Below, piece after piece: positions 16,387 to 25,361 of a stretch of DNA of 64,000 nt. The notes beneath the pieces were generated by a model. It was not told the origin of the DNA. It worked only from the letters and a program-made list of their open reading frames with translations, and made no database searches. The position numbers and the translations under genes are program-made. How positions within the stretch are numbered: the first letter of the stretch is position 1; every line of letters begins with the position of its first letter. Source of the DNA: Thiemannella venezuelensis (GTDB lineage: Bacteria > Actinomycetota > Actinomycetes > Streptosporangiales > Streptosporangiaceae). The stretch is taken from contig NZ_JACHJJ010000001.1 in the NCBI RefSeq assembly GCF_014203605.1, positions 636,364-700,363 on the forward strand. Direction: 5' to 3'.

Positions 16387-17302
16387 ACAGCAGCACCCGG
16401 TCCTGGGGCTCGACCTCCTCCGTGCCGGCCCGCTTGAGCAGCTCCGCCGTGGACTCCTCCAGCGGCATCCGGATCGTGCTGGGGATGACGCGCACCTCGA
16501 CCTGACCGGCGACGTCGCCGGGGACCACGCTGACCACGTCGTAGCGGTAGGCGGTGCCGACCTCGTGCTCGGCGGCCTCCGGCGGGAGGTCGTTCCCGGT
16601 GACCTCGGCCCGCCACGCGCGGCCGTCGGGGTGCCGGACCTCGATGACCGGCGCCCCGCGCCGGAGCACGCCCTCGGTGTCCAGCGAGGTCCTGGTGACT
16701 GTTATCTTCAGCCATTTCCGGCCGGGCTTGGCCGGGCCGAGCCCCGGCAGGCTGTCGGCCTGTTCGACCTCGGCCCGCCAGGCGACATGCATGAGCGTGC
16801 CGGTGCCGCCCGGGGCCACGGGGTGGATCCGGTAGGCCGGGTTGCCGCTCCGGTAGAAGCGGTAGTCCTCCCAGGCGGGGATCGCGACGGCCAGGGCCGT
16901 GGTCAGGAGCGCCGCGCAGGCGAGCAGGGCCGTACGGCGCCACCGCGGGGCGGCGCCCGCGGGGACCGGCGCCCGCGGTGCGCCGGCCGCGGAGGGCGTG
17001 CCCGGGAGGGGCGCCGCGGGGGCAGGAGGGACGGCGGGAACAGCGGGGGCAGGAGGGACGGCGGGAACAGCGGGGACCGCGGGGAAGGGCTGGGTCGAGG
17101 CCCCCGGCTCCTCCCGGGAAGGCCTGGGCGGGGGCGGCCAGACCTGCTCGTCGGGGAAGACCCGCCGGGGGCCGGGAGCCCACGGGGCGTCCGGGGACGG
17201 CGCCGGCCGGCCGGGGTGCGGGGCCGGGGGCGCGGGGCGGTTCCTGCGGGGGGCGAACCAGTCGCGCGGACCCTCGTGCTCCGGGGGCGGTGCGCCGGTC
17301 AT
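16376..17302 (-). CDS. Membrane-anchored secreted protein with Pro-rich cytosolic N-terminus, third gene of a three-gene operon
   Basis: 308 residues from ATG 17302. Residues 1-130 are Pro/Ala-rich (repeats of PAVPAVPPAP), followed by a basic stop-transfer and one transmembrane helix (WRRTALLACAALLTTALAVAIPAW). A 165-residue extracellular beta-rich domain follows (YRIHPVAPGGTGTLMHVAWRAEVEQADSL ... IEVRHPDGRAWRAEVTGNDLPP). The longer frame to 17500 runs into the upstream gene. The start overlaps that gene's stop as ATGA. All three genes encode one-helix proteins with similar extracellular domains, suggesting a membrane-surface complex of unknown function. Confidence 0.75.
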   Translation of the reverse strand: MTGAPPPEHEGPRDWFAPRRNRPAPPAPHPGRPAPSPDAPWAPGPRRVFPDEQVWPPPPRPSREEPGASTQPFPAVPAVPAVPPAPAVPAVPPAPAAPLPGTPSAAGAPRAPVPAGAAPRWRRTALLACAALLTTALAVAIPAWEDYRFYRSGNPAYRIHPVAPGGTGTLMHVAWRAEVEQADSLPGLGPAKPGRKWLKITVTRTSLDTEGVLRRGAPVIEVRHPDGRAWRAEVTGNDLPPEAAEHEVGTAYRYDVVSVVPGDVAGQVEVRVIPSTIRMPLEESTAELLKRAGTEEVEPQDRVLLFRR

Positions 17303-17958
17303 CTCCTGGCCTCCAGCCGGTGGACGTCCTTCGCGGCGGCGATCAGGCGCTGCGTGCCCGCGTCGTCCAGGCCCAGGTCGATCTCCGCCTCCGGCGGGTA
17401 CGCCTCCCCGATGAACCCGCCGCCGCCGGGGGCGAGCACGATCCGGGAGCCGGTCAGCGCCGTGACCGGGACGTCGAAGACCGCCACGCCCTCGGTCCAC
17501 CAGCCCGGCTGGACGTACGGATAGGCGATGTCCAGGGTGGAGTCCACCTTGTCGGTGGCGGTGTAGCGCTTTCCGTCCCCGGACAGCAGCACGGGACGGC
17601 CGAACTTCTGCGGTTCCCGGTGGGCGGTCGCCGCGGCCTCGACGACGACGAAGATCCCGGAGGTGGTGGCGGTCTCCACGGCGCCCGCCGCGTCGGCGAT
17701 CTCGACGCTCCTGGCGGCGTGCACCGCCTCGACCCGCGCGGTGAACCGGGAGGCGGCGACCTCGTCCCCCACCCGCCCGGTCGAGGTGAGCGGCGCGCCG
17801 CGCTCTCCCGGCTCCGGGGCGGCGGACTGGAGGGCCACCGCCGCGGCGGCCAGGGCGAGTCCGGCGAGCAGGGCGCCGGCCCGGCGCAGCCTGCCCGGGG
17901 GCCTCGGGGGGCGGGGCGGGGCCGCCGCCGGGGCCCGTTCGGGGGTCACGGTGCTCAT
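17299..17958 (-). CDS. Secreted/anchored protein, DUF4352-like fold, second gene of the operon
   Basis: 219 residues from ATG 17958 (MSTVTPERAPAAAPPRPPRP). One hydrophobic helix (LRRAGALLAGLALAAAAVALQSA) is followed by an extracellular domain of immunoglobulin-like pattern (VGDEVAASRFTARVEAVHAARSVEIADAAG ... GIFVVVEAAATAHREPQKFGRPVLLSGDGKRYTATDKV), reminiscent of DUF4352 proteins. GGAGAGGAA lies upstream. No catalytic motif is visible. Confidence 0.72.
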   Translation of the reverse strand: MSTVTPERAPAAAPPRPPRPPGRLRRAGALLAGLALAAAAVALQSAAPEPGERGAPLTSTGRVGDEVAASRFTARVEAVHAARSVEIADAAGAVETATTSGIFVVVEAAATAHREPQKFGRPVLLSGDGKRYTATDKVDSTLDIAYPYVQPGWWTEGVAVFDVPVTALTGSRIVLAPGGGGFIGEAYPPEAEIDLGLDDAGTQRLIAAAKDVHRLEARR

Positions 17959-17992
17959 CGGCCGTTCCTCTCCCGTGCGGGGGCCGCGGGGT

Positions 17993-18658
17993 TCACCGGC
18001 CGCTCCCCTCACGCCGGACGGGCAGGGTGACCCGGGCCACGACCTTCGGCGGGGCGCCGGCCGCCTTGCCGTCCCTCTCCAGGACCAGGCCCAGGTCGGC
18101 GCCGGTGAAGCTCTCGGGTGAGGGGTCGAACGCCCCGACGTCGAGCCGGACCTCCTGCGGCGCGCGCTGCCCCCGCGGCAGCTCGTACCTGAACACGACC
18201 GTGGAGGTCGTCCCCGGATGCAGCTGCGTGCTCGGCACGCCCTCGTCGGGGATCACGGAGACATCGGGGATCACGGAGACGGGGACGGAGCCGTCTCCCG
18301 CCACCGGGGTCACCTTCAGCAGGGATTTTCCGTAGAGCAGGCCCTTCTCGCCGGGAGAGCCCACCTCCTCGGTTCTGCGGCCCTTGCTGGTGACCTCGGC
18401 CTCGATCTCCAGGAAGCGCTTGCCCGTGCCGCCGTACGGGTCGGGCACGACCACCGTCCGGGAGGCCAGGAACCTGGTGAGGAAGAGCTTCTGGTCGACG
18501 ACGCCGCCGGGACCGAGGCGCCTGGAGGGCTCCTCCGGGGCCTCGGCGAAGCCGCCGAGCGCGGCGGTGGTCCCCAGTCCTGCGGCGATCAGCAGGGCGG
18601 CGAGGGGCACCGCGACCGCACGGCGTCTTCTGGCGCCGCCGCCGGAGGGAGACGTCAT
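17993..18658 (-). CDS. Secreted/anchored protein of unknown function, first gene of the operon
   Basis: 221 residues. A basic N-terminus (GGGARRRRAVAVPL) and a hydrophobic segment (AALLIAAGLGTTAALGGFA) act as signal anchor. The extracellular part carries a beta-rich domain (VVDQKLFLTRFLASRTVVVPDPYGGTGKRFLEIEAEVTSKGRR). A short tandem duplication SVIPDVSVIPD is encoded by a 15-bp repeat around 18252-18281. It leads the minus-strand operon and is divergent from the gene at 18825. Confidence 0.72.
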   Translation of the reverse strand: MTSPSGGGARRRRAVAVPLAALLIAAGLGTTAALGGFAEAPEEPSRRLGPGGVVDQKLFLTRFLASRTVVVPDPYGGTGKRFLEIEAEVTSKGRRTEEVGSPGEKGLLYGKSLLKVTPVAGDGSVPVSVIPDVSVIPDEGVPSTQLHPGTTSTVVFRYELPRGQRAPQEVRLDVGAFDPSPESFTGADLGLVLERDGKAAGAPPKVVARVTLPVRREGSGR

Positions 18659-18824
18659 GACAACGCATGGTAATAGCTGATCTCAATATCATCCGACTCA
18701 TACGCCCCATAAGTCGTGGTGAACGCGCGGAAAATACAGTGGATTGCCAGGAACGCCGCCCCAAGGGCGGAGACAGCTTTTACGCTGTCACGGAGGCGGA
18801 CGAGAGCCCGACGGCGGAGGTTCC

Positions 18825-20813
18825 GTGACGGACGTGCATCCCGAGCATGCGCAGCTCCAGGCGGACCGGATCTACCTGGGCTGGCAGTATGCCCTGCTGT
18901 ACCCCGACCCGGGTCCGGCGCCCAGACGGCCGTCCCCCGCCGAGGAGCCCCTGCCGGAGGTCGACCCCGAGTGGGTGCGCCGCGAGCGGCTCAACGAGGA
19001 CCTGCTGAACCGCCCAGTGAAGATCATCCGAGGGTTCATGATCGGGATGGCCCTGGTCATCCTCGCCGTCGCCGCCGTCGGGCCGATGGGCTGGCCGTTC
19101 GCCGTGGCGGGCATGGCCGTGGCGCTGGGGATCGCCGGGTTCTGCACCTACGCGCTGCACCAGGGGGACCGGGCGGTCCGCCACCGCATCCGGGAGCGGC
19201 AGGCGGCGGCGGAACGGCTGCGCAGGGAGCGCGAGAGGGAGCTCCACCGGGCCCAGGAGGAGCACGCCGCCCGCTATCGGGAGTGGGCCGAGCGCAAGGA
19301 GCGGCACGACCGCCAGCTCACCTGGTACGCCGTGGCCGTGCCCGACGAGCTCGACCGCATCGACGTCGCCGGGGGCACGCTGCCCGGGTGGTCGGCGCTG
19401 ATCACCCTGCTCGGCGCGACCCGCCTCTACAGCGGCGGCCACCTGACCGTGCTCGACCTGTCCGAGGGCGCGGTCGCCAAGGACCTCATCGAGCTGGCCC
19501 GCCGGGGCGGCGACGAGCCGCTGGTCTGGGTGCTCCCGGTGGACCTGCCCAAGCTCGACCTGGGGGCCACCCTCGCGCCGGAGGCCTTCGCCGACGTGCT
19601 CGCCCACGTGGTGAGCGTCAGCGAGGAGCACCGCACCACCCGGGACCTCTCCTTCGACAACGCGATCCTGGAGCGGGTCCTGGAGGTCCTCGGCGAGAAC
19701 GCCACGATCAACCAGGTGACCGCCGCGCTGCGCGCCCTCGCCCAGGTGGGCGACCCCCGCGACGACCTGCGCTACGGACTGATCACCGCGACCCAGCTGG
19801 AGCGGATCGGCACGCTGTTCGGCCGCGGGGTCAGCGACCGGGTGGTGATCGAGCGGGCCTGGGCGCTGGAGTCGCAGCTGCGCAAGCTGGAGACCCTCGG
19901 CTCGCAGGCCGTACGGCTCCCGCCCGCGCGCCTGCGGGTGGTCTCCATGGACCGCCAGGCCGGTGTGCTCGGCAACCGCGTCCTCGGCACCTACGTGGCC
20001 ACCGCGCTCACCCACATCCTGCGCCAGTCGCCCGCCGCCGACCGGCCCTGGTACCACACGATCATTGTCGCGGGGGCGGACAAGCTCCGCGGCGACGTGC
20101 TCGACCGGCTGATGGACGCCTGCGAGACCTCCCGGACCGGGCTGGTGCTGACCTACCGGGCGCTCACCCCGACCGTGCGGGAGCGGCTGGGCCGCGGGCA
20201 CGCCGCGGTGGCGTTCATGCGGCTGGGCAACGCCGAGGACGCCCGGGTGGCCAGCGAGCACGTCGGCACCGAGCACCGGCTGGAGCTGGCCCAGCTCACC
20301 GAGACGATCAGCGCCGCCGGGGCCGGGCTCGACGGCGGCTACACCTCCACGATCGGGCGGGCCGAGGAGGACGAGGACGGGCGCGACGTGGGCCACGCCG
20401 ACCTGAAGGAGGACATCACCTCCTCGACCGAGTGGGGCCGGCGGGCGAGCAAGGCCCTGGGGGAGACCGAGCGGGTCCTGCACCGCTCCCGGGAGTTCCT
20501 CGTCGAGCCGCACCAGCTCCAGCAGCTCCCCACCACCTCGGTGATCATCTCTGACGCCACCGCCCAGGGCCGCCGGATACGGCTGGCCGACGCCAACCCG
20601 GCGATCCTGACCTTCCCCAGGACCACGCTGGGGGAGTTCGACGAGATCCGCCAGGCGGCGCAGGGCTCCCCGGACGTGCCCGCCGAGGAGCGGGAGCCGG
20701 AGCCGCACGACCCGGGCTCGTTCACGAGCCCCTTCACCGAGGCGGCCCCGCCCAACCTCGGGCCGCCGCAGCCCCGCCTCGACTGGCGGAGGCACCGCGA
20801 GACGCCTGGATAG
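18825..20813 (+). CDS. Membrane protein with coiled coil and degenerate coupling-protein-like domain
   Basis: 662 residues from GTG 18825, preceded by GGAGG (18816-18820). Two transmembrane helices (about residues 66-107: VKIIRGFMIGMALVILAVAAVG and FAVAGMAVALGIAGFCTYAL) are followed by a highly charged coiled coil (about 115-165). The large cytosolic region resembles the lower half of VirD4/TraG coupling ATPases: IIVAGADKLRGDVLDRLMDACETSRTGLVLTYRALTPTV, then VAFMRLGNAEDARVASEHVGTEHR. I see no Walker A. The HerA-type ATPase gene follows 152 nt later, and I read the two as partners. Function unknown. Confidence 0.72.
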   Translation: MTDVHPEHAQLQADRIYLGWQYALLYPDPGPAPRRPSPAEEPLPEVDPEWVRRERLNEDLLNRPVKIIRGFMIGMALVILAVAAVGPMGWPFAVAGMAVALGIAGFCTYALHQGDRAVRHRIRERQAAAERLRRERERELHRAQEEHAARYREWAERKERHDRQLTWYAVAVPDELDRIDVAGGTLPGWSALITLLGATRLYSGGHLTVLDLSEGAVAKDLIELARRGGDEPLVWVLPVDLPKLDLGATLAPEAFADVLAHVVSVSEEHRTTRDLSFDNAILERVLEVLGENATINQVTAALRALAQVGDPRDDLRYGLITATQLERIGTLFGRGVSDRVVIERAWALESQLRKLETLGSQAVRLPPARLRVVSMDRQAGVLGNRVLGTYVATALTHILRQSPAADRPWYHTIIVAGADKLRGDVLDRLMDACETSRTGLVLTYRALTPTVRERLGRGHAAVAFMRLGNAEDARVASEHVGTEHRLELAQLTETISAAGAGLDGGYTSTIGRAEEDEDGRDVGHADLKEDITSSTEWGRRASKALGETERVLHRSREFLVEPHQLQQLPTTSVIISDATAQGRRIRLADANPAILTFPRTTLGEFDEIRQAAQGSPDVPAEEREPEPHDPGSFTSPFTEAAPPNLGPPQPRLDWRRHRETPG

Positions 20814-20965
20814 CGCATGGATCTGGTAATGGCCTCGTCAATGCGGGGGTGCCGCCCCGAGTGAGGTTCGACCGTAGTCGTGCCGCCCCGCCCCACCGGC
20901 CCCGGTGGGACGTCCGGTGAAGCGTCAACTCCCCGGCCTGGAGCCGGCCCCCTGGTGGAGGCCAG

Positions 20966-23956
20966 ATGCAGCAGAGCGTGTCCCGTCTTCCGTACAGCCT
21001 GACCGGTCCCTGGTACCGGATCCAGGCGATCACGGCGCCCTCGCGCAGCTCGTCGGCCGAGTGGGACTTCGTCACGGTCCTGCCGGCCGCCCTGTCCGCT
21101 GCCCAGCACGGCCGGCCCTTCGTGATCGGCTGGCTCTCCCGGGGCTCCGGTGCGCCGCTGGAACTGATCACGAACGCCGGTCCGCTGACCCCGCCGCGCC
21201 CGGCCCGCCGCGCCGCGGCGGCCGCCGAGAGCGAGCCGCCGCCGGCCGGTCCCGAGCCGCTGCTGTTCCCCGGCGGGGCGCGGGGCGTGCGGGTCGGCGA
21301 CGAGTGGCTCCGGGACCTGTCCGACCTGGCCTGGACGACCTGTCCGGGACGGCAGGCGCCGCCGCTGGGCGGCCGGCGCGAGCCGGATCCCGAGGAGGTC
21401 AGGCGGCCGACCCTGTTCGAGTCCACGCTGGTCACGCTCATGTCCCGGCCGTTCGCCTGGCTGGTGGTTGCCGAGCCGACCGACCTGCTGGACGCCGAGG
21501 TCGCGCACCTGCGGACCCAGCTCAACGTGCTGCGGCAGTACGGCGACGCCTCCGAGCGCTCCCGCTACGACGCCGAGCGGGCCGAGCGGCGCATGCAGGA
21601 GCTCGACGCCTTCCGCGAGGCCGGGCTCTGGAACGTGCGGGTGCTGGCCGGGGCCGCGGGGCCGGAGGAGCTGCGGCAGATCGCCCCGGTGCTGGTCGGA
21701 TCGGTCGAGATGAGCCACCACCCCTACCGCCTGCGCAGCGCCCTGTACGGCCCGGCGCTCTCCTTCGGGGACGCGCTCGCCACCGCCTTCCAGGACCCGG
21801 CCGACGCCACCGCCACGCCCTTCGCGGCCACCGCCGGGACGCTCGCCGCCCTGGCCGGGCTGCCGCGCAGGGAGGTGCCCGGAGTCCGGGTGCTCGACGC
21901 GGGCTTCTTCGACGTGACCAGCGAGGCCGAAACGGCCCCCGGCGAGCCCGCGCTCGACCTCGGCGCGATCCTGGACGGCCAGGACCGCGCGGTCGGGTCG
22001 TTCAAGGTCCCCCTCGCGACCCTGAACCGGCACGCGTTCGTCACCGGCGCGACCGGCTCCGGCAAGTCGCAGACGGTCCGCCACCTGCTGGAGCAGCTCA
22101 CCGGGGCGGGCATCCCCTGGCTGGCCATCGAGCCGGCCAAGTCCGAGTACGCCGCGATGGGCGGCCGGATCGAGCACCTGGCCCCGGTCACCGTGATCAA
22201 CCCCTCGGCCCCGGGCGACGTGCCGTTCAGCGTCAACCCGCTCGCCCCCGAGCCCGGCTACCCGGTCCAGGCCCACATCGACATGGTCCGGGCGCTGTTC
22301 ATGGCCGCCTTCGACGCCGAGGAGCCGTTCCCGCAGATCATGTCGCTGGCCCTGCAGCGGGTGTACGAGGCCAACGGCTGGGACGTGGTCACCGGCGGCG
22401 CGGCCCCGGGGGCGGCGGTGCCGCCCGCCGTACCGACCCTGGAGCAGCTCCAGCAGCACGCCATGGACGTGATCAAGGAGATCGGCTACGGCCGGGAGGT
22501 CCAGGCGGACGTCGAGGGCTTCATCTCGCTCCGGCTGCGCTCGCTCCGGGTCGGCTCGGCCGGGCGGTTCTTCGAGGGCGGCCACCCCGCCGACATCGGC
22601 GACCTGCTCCAGCGCAACGTGGTCCTGGCCATCGAGGACGTCGCCAACGACGAGGACAAGGCGTTCCTGATGGGCACGCTGATCATCCGGATCGTGGAGC
22701 ACCTGCGGATGCGGGCCAGGACGGCGAAGACCTCCGGGCTCCGGCACGTCATCGTCATCGAGGAGGCGCACCGGCTCCTGCGCGACCGGGGCGCGGGCCG
22801 GGCCAGCACGCACGCGGTCGAGCTGCTCGCCGGGATGCTCGCCGAGATCCGCGCGTACGGGGAGGGCCTCGTGGTGGCCGAGCAGATCCCCACCAAGCTC
22901 GTCTCGGACGTGGTGAAGAACACCGCGCTGAAGGTCGTGCACCGGCTCCCCGCCGAGGACGACCGCCAGCTCGTCGGCGCCGCGATGAACCTGAGCGAGG
23001 AGCAGTCCCGGCAGGTCGTCTCGCTCCAGCCCGGCACGGCCGCCGTCTTCGCCGACGGCATGGACAGGCCGCTGCGCGTGCTGGTGCCGCTGGGCGAGAC
23101 CCGCGAGCGCACGGTCCCCGGCCAGACGCCGCCGATCTGCGGGCGCCGCTCGGCGGCGTGCGGCCAGGAGTGCCGCGACGGCCGGGCGTGCACGCTGGTC
23201 GAGCTCCGCGAGGCCGACCTGCTCGCCGAGGCCCCGGAGTGGGCCTGGCTGCGCATCTGGGCCGACACGCTGGTGCTGGCGTTCTGCGTCGACCGCCCGC
23301 TCCCCGGCGCGCCCCGGGCGCTGGCCGACCGGTGGGCGGAGCAGCCCGCACGGCTGCGCGAGTGCCTGCTGGCCACGGCCGTGGAGCGCGCCGTCGCCCG
23401 CCGGGCCTGGGCGCTGCGGACCGTCGCGGACCCCGCCGCCCTCACCGGGCAGGTCGCCGCGGCCGCCGCCCGGCTGCTGGGCCCCGAGCGCACGCCCGGC
23501 GAGCGGCCCGGGCCCGCCTGGGTGATCCCCCAGGTCCGCTGGCTGCACGAGGTGGACAGGCTCTTCCCGTACGGCCGGCCGGCCCCCGACCCGCACGCCC
23601 CCGCGCCGGCCGTGGAGTACCCGCTGCTGGACCAGCCGGCGGGCGCCGAACTGCTCGGTCACCGGGCCAGGGCGCTCCGGCACCACCCGCTCTCCATGGA
23701 GGTGGACCGGAACCGCACGCTGGCCTGGCGGGTCCTGCTCGGCGACGACGAGCACGCGAGCGTGGAGCGGGACGTCTTCACGGTCACGATCGGGGCCGAC
23801 CCCGGCGAGCGGATCCGGTACGTCGCCCAGGCGATGGGCGCGGGCTGGCTGGAGGGCGTGCTGTCCTGGCCGCACCGGTTCGTCCTGCCGTTCGACACGG
23901 AGTCCACCGGGTCCGCCGGGTCCCCGGGGTCCGCGGAGCTGGCCTTCGCCGAGTGA
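20966..23956 (+). CDS. HerA/DUF87-type ATPase
   Basis: 996 residues. The P-loop is VTGATGSGKSQTVRHLLEQL (about residue 353 on). IPWLAIEPAKSEYAAM follows, and Walker B is HVIVIEEAHRLLRDRGAGRAS, then GLVVAEQIPTKLVSDVVKNTALKVVHRLPAEDDRQLVG. This is the HerA/VirB4/DUF87 hexameric translocase pattern. A Cys cluster (CGRRSAACGQECRDGRACT) after the ATPase core may bind zinc. The N-terminal about 350 residues have no family I recognise. ATG start with GTGGAGG upstream. It could pump DNA or polypeptide; with its membrane-bound, coupling-protein-like neighbour it looks like a two-component machine. Confidence 0.85.
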   Translation: MQQSVSRLPYSLTGPWYRIQAITAPSRSSSAEWDFVTVLPAALSAAQHGRPFVIGWLSRGSGAPLELITNAGPLTPPRPARRAAAAAESEPPPAGPEPLLFPGGARGVRVGDEWLRDLSDLAWTTCPGRQAPPLGGRREPDPEEVRRPTLFESTLVTLMSRPFAWLVVAEPTDLLDAEVAHLRTQLNVLRQYGDASERSRYDAERAERRMQELDAFREAGLWNVRVLAGAAGPEELRQIAPVLVGSVEMSHHPYRLRSALYGPALSFGDALATAFQDPADATATPFAATAGTLAALAGLPRREVPGVRVLDAGFFDVTSEAETAPGEPALDLGAILDGQDRAVGSFKVPLATLNRHAFVTGATGSGKSQTVRHLLEQLTGAGIPWLAIEPAKSEYAAMGGRIEHLAPVTVINPSAPGDVPFSVNPLAPEPGYPVQAHIDMVRALFMAAFDAEEPFPQIMSLALQRVYEANGWDVVTGGAAPGAAVPPAVPTLEQLQQHAMDVIKEIGYGREVQADVEGFISLRLRSLRVGSAGRFFEGGHPADIGDLLQRNVVLAIEDVANDEDKAFLMGTLIIRIVEHLRMRARTAKTSGLRHVIVIEEAHRLLRDRGAGRASTHAVELLAGMLAEIRAYGEGLVVAEQIPTKLVSDVVKNTALKVVHRLPAEDDRQLVGAAMNLSEEQSRQVVSLQPGTAAVFADGMDRPLRVLVPLGETRERTVPGQTPPICGRRSAACGQECRDGRACTLVELREADLLAEAPEWAWLRIWADTLVLAFCVDRPLPGAPRALADRWAEQPARLRECLLATAVERAVARRAWALRTVADPAALTGQVAAAAARLLGPERTPGERPGPAWVIPQVRWLHEVDRLFPYGRPAPDPHAPAPAVEYPLLDQPAGAELLGHRARALRHHPLSMEVDRNRTLAWRVLLGDDEHASVERDVFTVTIGADPGERIRYVAQAMGAGWLEGVLSWPHRFVLPFDTESTGSAGSPGSAELAFAE

Positions 23957-24068
23957 CCGGGGTCTCGCCGCCCCGTACCGTGACGCCGGAGAGTGGTGGA
24001 TATGTCACGGTACGGGGTGGTCGTGCTCGCGGGGGCGGTCGCCGTACCGGCACGGCTAGGATCGGCGC

Positions 24069-25361
24069 ATGAGTCAGCTACCGCTGCGGGCGCAGCTCGC
24101 GAGTGCTCTCGGCCGGACGGCCGCGACGCTGTCCCGGGCGACCGGACGCGGCGACGGATCGGTGATCGGCGGCCGGGTCGGCCTGGCGCTCGAGCCCGAC
24201 CTCCTGCGCCAGCTCGCGCAGGACCGCAAGCTCGCGCTGGTGAGCGCGACCAACGGCAAGACCACCACGACCCGGCTGATCACCTCCGCCCTGCAGGACC
24301 TGGGTGACGTCGCCACCAACGCCTTCGGCGCCAACATGCCCGCCGGCCACGTCTCGGCGCTCTCCTCGGCCAAGGACGCCCCGTACGGCGTGCTGGAGGT
24401 CGACGAGAAGTACCTCCCCGAGGTCGTCGACACCACCGGCGCGGGCGTGATCGTCCTGATGAACCTCAGCCGCGACCAGATGGACCGGGCCGCCGAGATC
24501 TGGCTGCTGGCCCAGAAGTGGCGGCGCGCGCTGGCCGGGCGGAACGTCCACGTGATCGCCAACGCCGACGACCCGCTGGTGACCTGGGGAGCCTCCACGG
24601 CCGCCCGGGTGACCTGGGTCTCCGCCGGGCAGCCGTGGAAGGAGGACTCCTGGTGCTGCCCCGAGTGCGGCGGCCCGCTCGACCGCAAGGGGCTCGACTA
24701 CGTCCCGCCCGGCGGTCACGTCTCCGGAGTCCCCGGCCAGAGCACCCAGGCCGAGAACGACTGGGCCTGCCGCGAGTGCTCCTTCCGGCGGCCCGCGCCG
24801 TCCTGGATCCTCGACGGCGAGGCGGCGATCGACCCGCAGGGGCGGCGCTGGACGCTGGACATCCAGCTCCCCGGCCGGGCCAACCGCGCCAACGCGGTGA
24901 TCGCGCTGGCCACCGCCGAGGCGTTCGGCCTGCCGGTCGAGCGGGCGCTGCCCCGGCTGCGCGAGGTCAGGTCGGTCGCCGGCCGCTACACCACGGTGGA
25001 GCGCGACGGCCGCCAGGCCCGCCTGCTGCTGGCCAAGAACCCGGCGGGCTGGCTGGAGGCCTTCGACGTGCTCGACCCCGCGCTGCCGGTGATCCTCTCG
25101 GTGAACGCGCAGGGGCCCGACGGGCGCGACACCTCCTGGCTCTGGGACGTCGACTACCGGGTGCTGCGCGGCAGGCCGGTCTACGTCACCGGGGAGCGCC
25201 GGCTCGACCTCGCGCTCCGGCTCGACGTGGCGGACGTGCCGTTCCAGCTCATGGGCTCCTTCGGGCAGGCGCTCGCCGCCCAGCCGCCGGGCAAGGTCGA
25301 CGTGATCGCCAACTACACCGCCTTCCAGCAGATCCGATCGGAGTTCGGTCGTGCCGTCTGA
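24069..25361 (+). CDS. murT: Lipid II isoglutaminyl synthase, glutamate-activating subunit MurT
   Basis: MurT with GatD amidates the alpha-carboxyl of D-Glu in lipid II stem peptides. The 430-residue protein has the Mur ligase core with P-loop SATNGKTTTTRLI, the ATPase region NLSRDQMDR, and the MurT-specific zinc ribbon (CCPECGGPL ... WACREC). The C-terminal DUF1727 domain ends GKVDVIANYTAFQQIR. A TAGGAT at 24057-24062 stands 6 nt before the ATG with no Shine-Dalgarno, indicating a leaderless message. It overlaps gatD by 11 nt. Confidence 0.94.
   Translation: MSQLPLRAQLASALGRTAATLSRATGRGDGSVIGGRVGLALEPDLLRQLAQDRKLALVSATNGKTTTTRLITSALQDLGDVATNAFGANMPAGHVSALSSAKDAPYGVLEVDEKYLPEVVDTTGAGVIVLMNLSRDQMDRAAEIWLLAQKWRRALAGRNVHVIANADDPLVTWGASTAARVTWVSAGQPWKEDSWCCPECGGPLDRKGLDYVPPGGHVSGVPGQSTQAENDWACRECSFRRPAPSWILDGEAAIDPQGRRWTLDIQLPGRANRANAVIALATAEAFGLPVERALPRLREVRSVAGRYTTVERDGRQARLLLAKNPAGWLEAFDVLDPALPVILSVNAQGPDGRDTSWLWDVDYRVLRGRPVYVTGERRLDLALRLDVADVPFQLMGSFGQALAAQPPGKVDVIANYTAFQQIRSEFGRAV

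Noticed and set aside
21553..21566. CelR-box-like TCCGAGCGCTCCCG inside the HerA-type gene
   Set aside because: 11 of 14 matches within coding sequence, no promoter and no carbohydrate context.
20339..23875. 1178-codon minus-strand frame
   Set aside because: Antisense shadow of the HerA-type ATPase; low-complexity Arg/Gly/Asp/Val composition and no recognisable domain.
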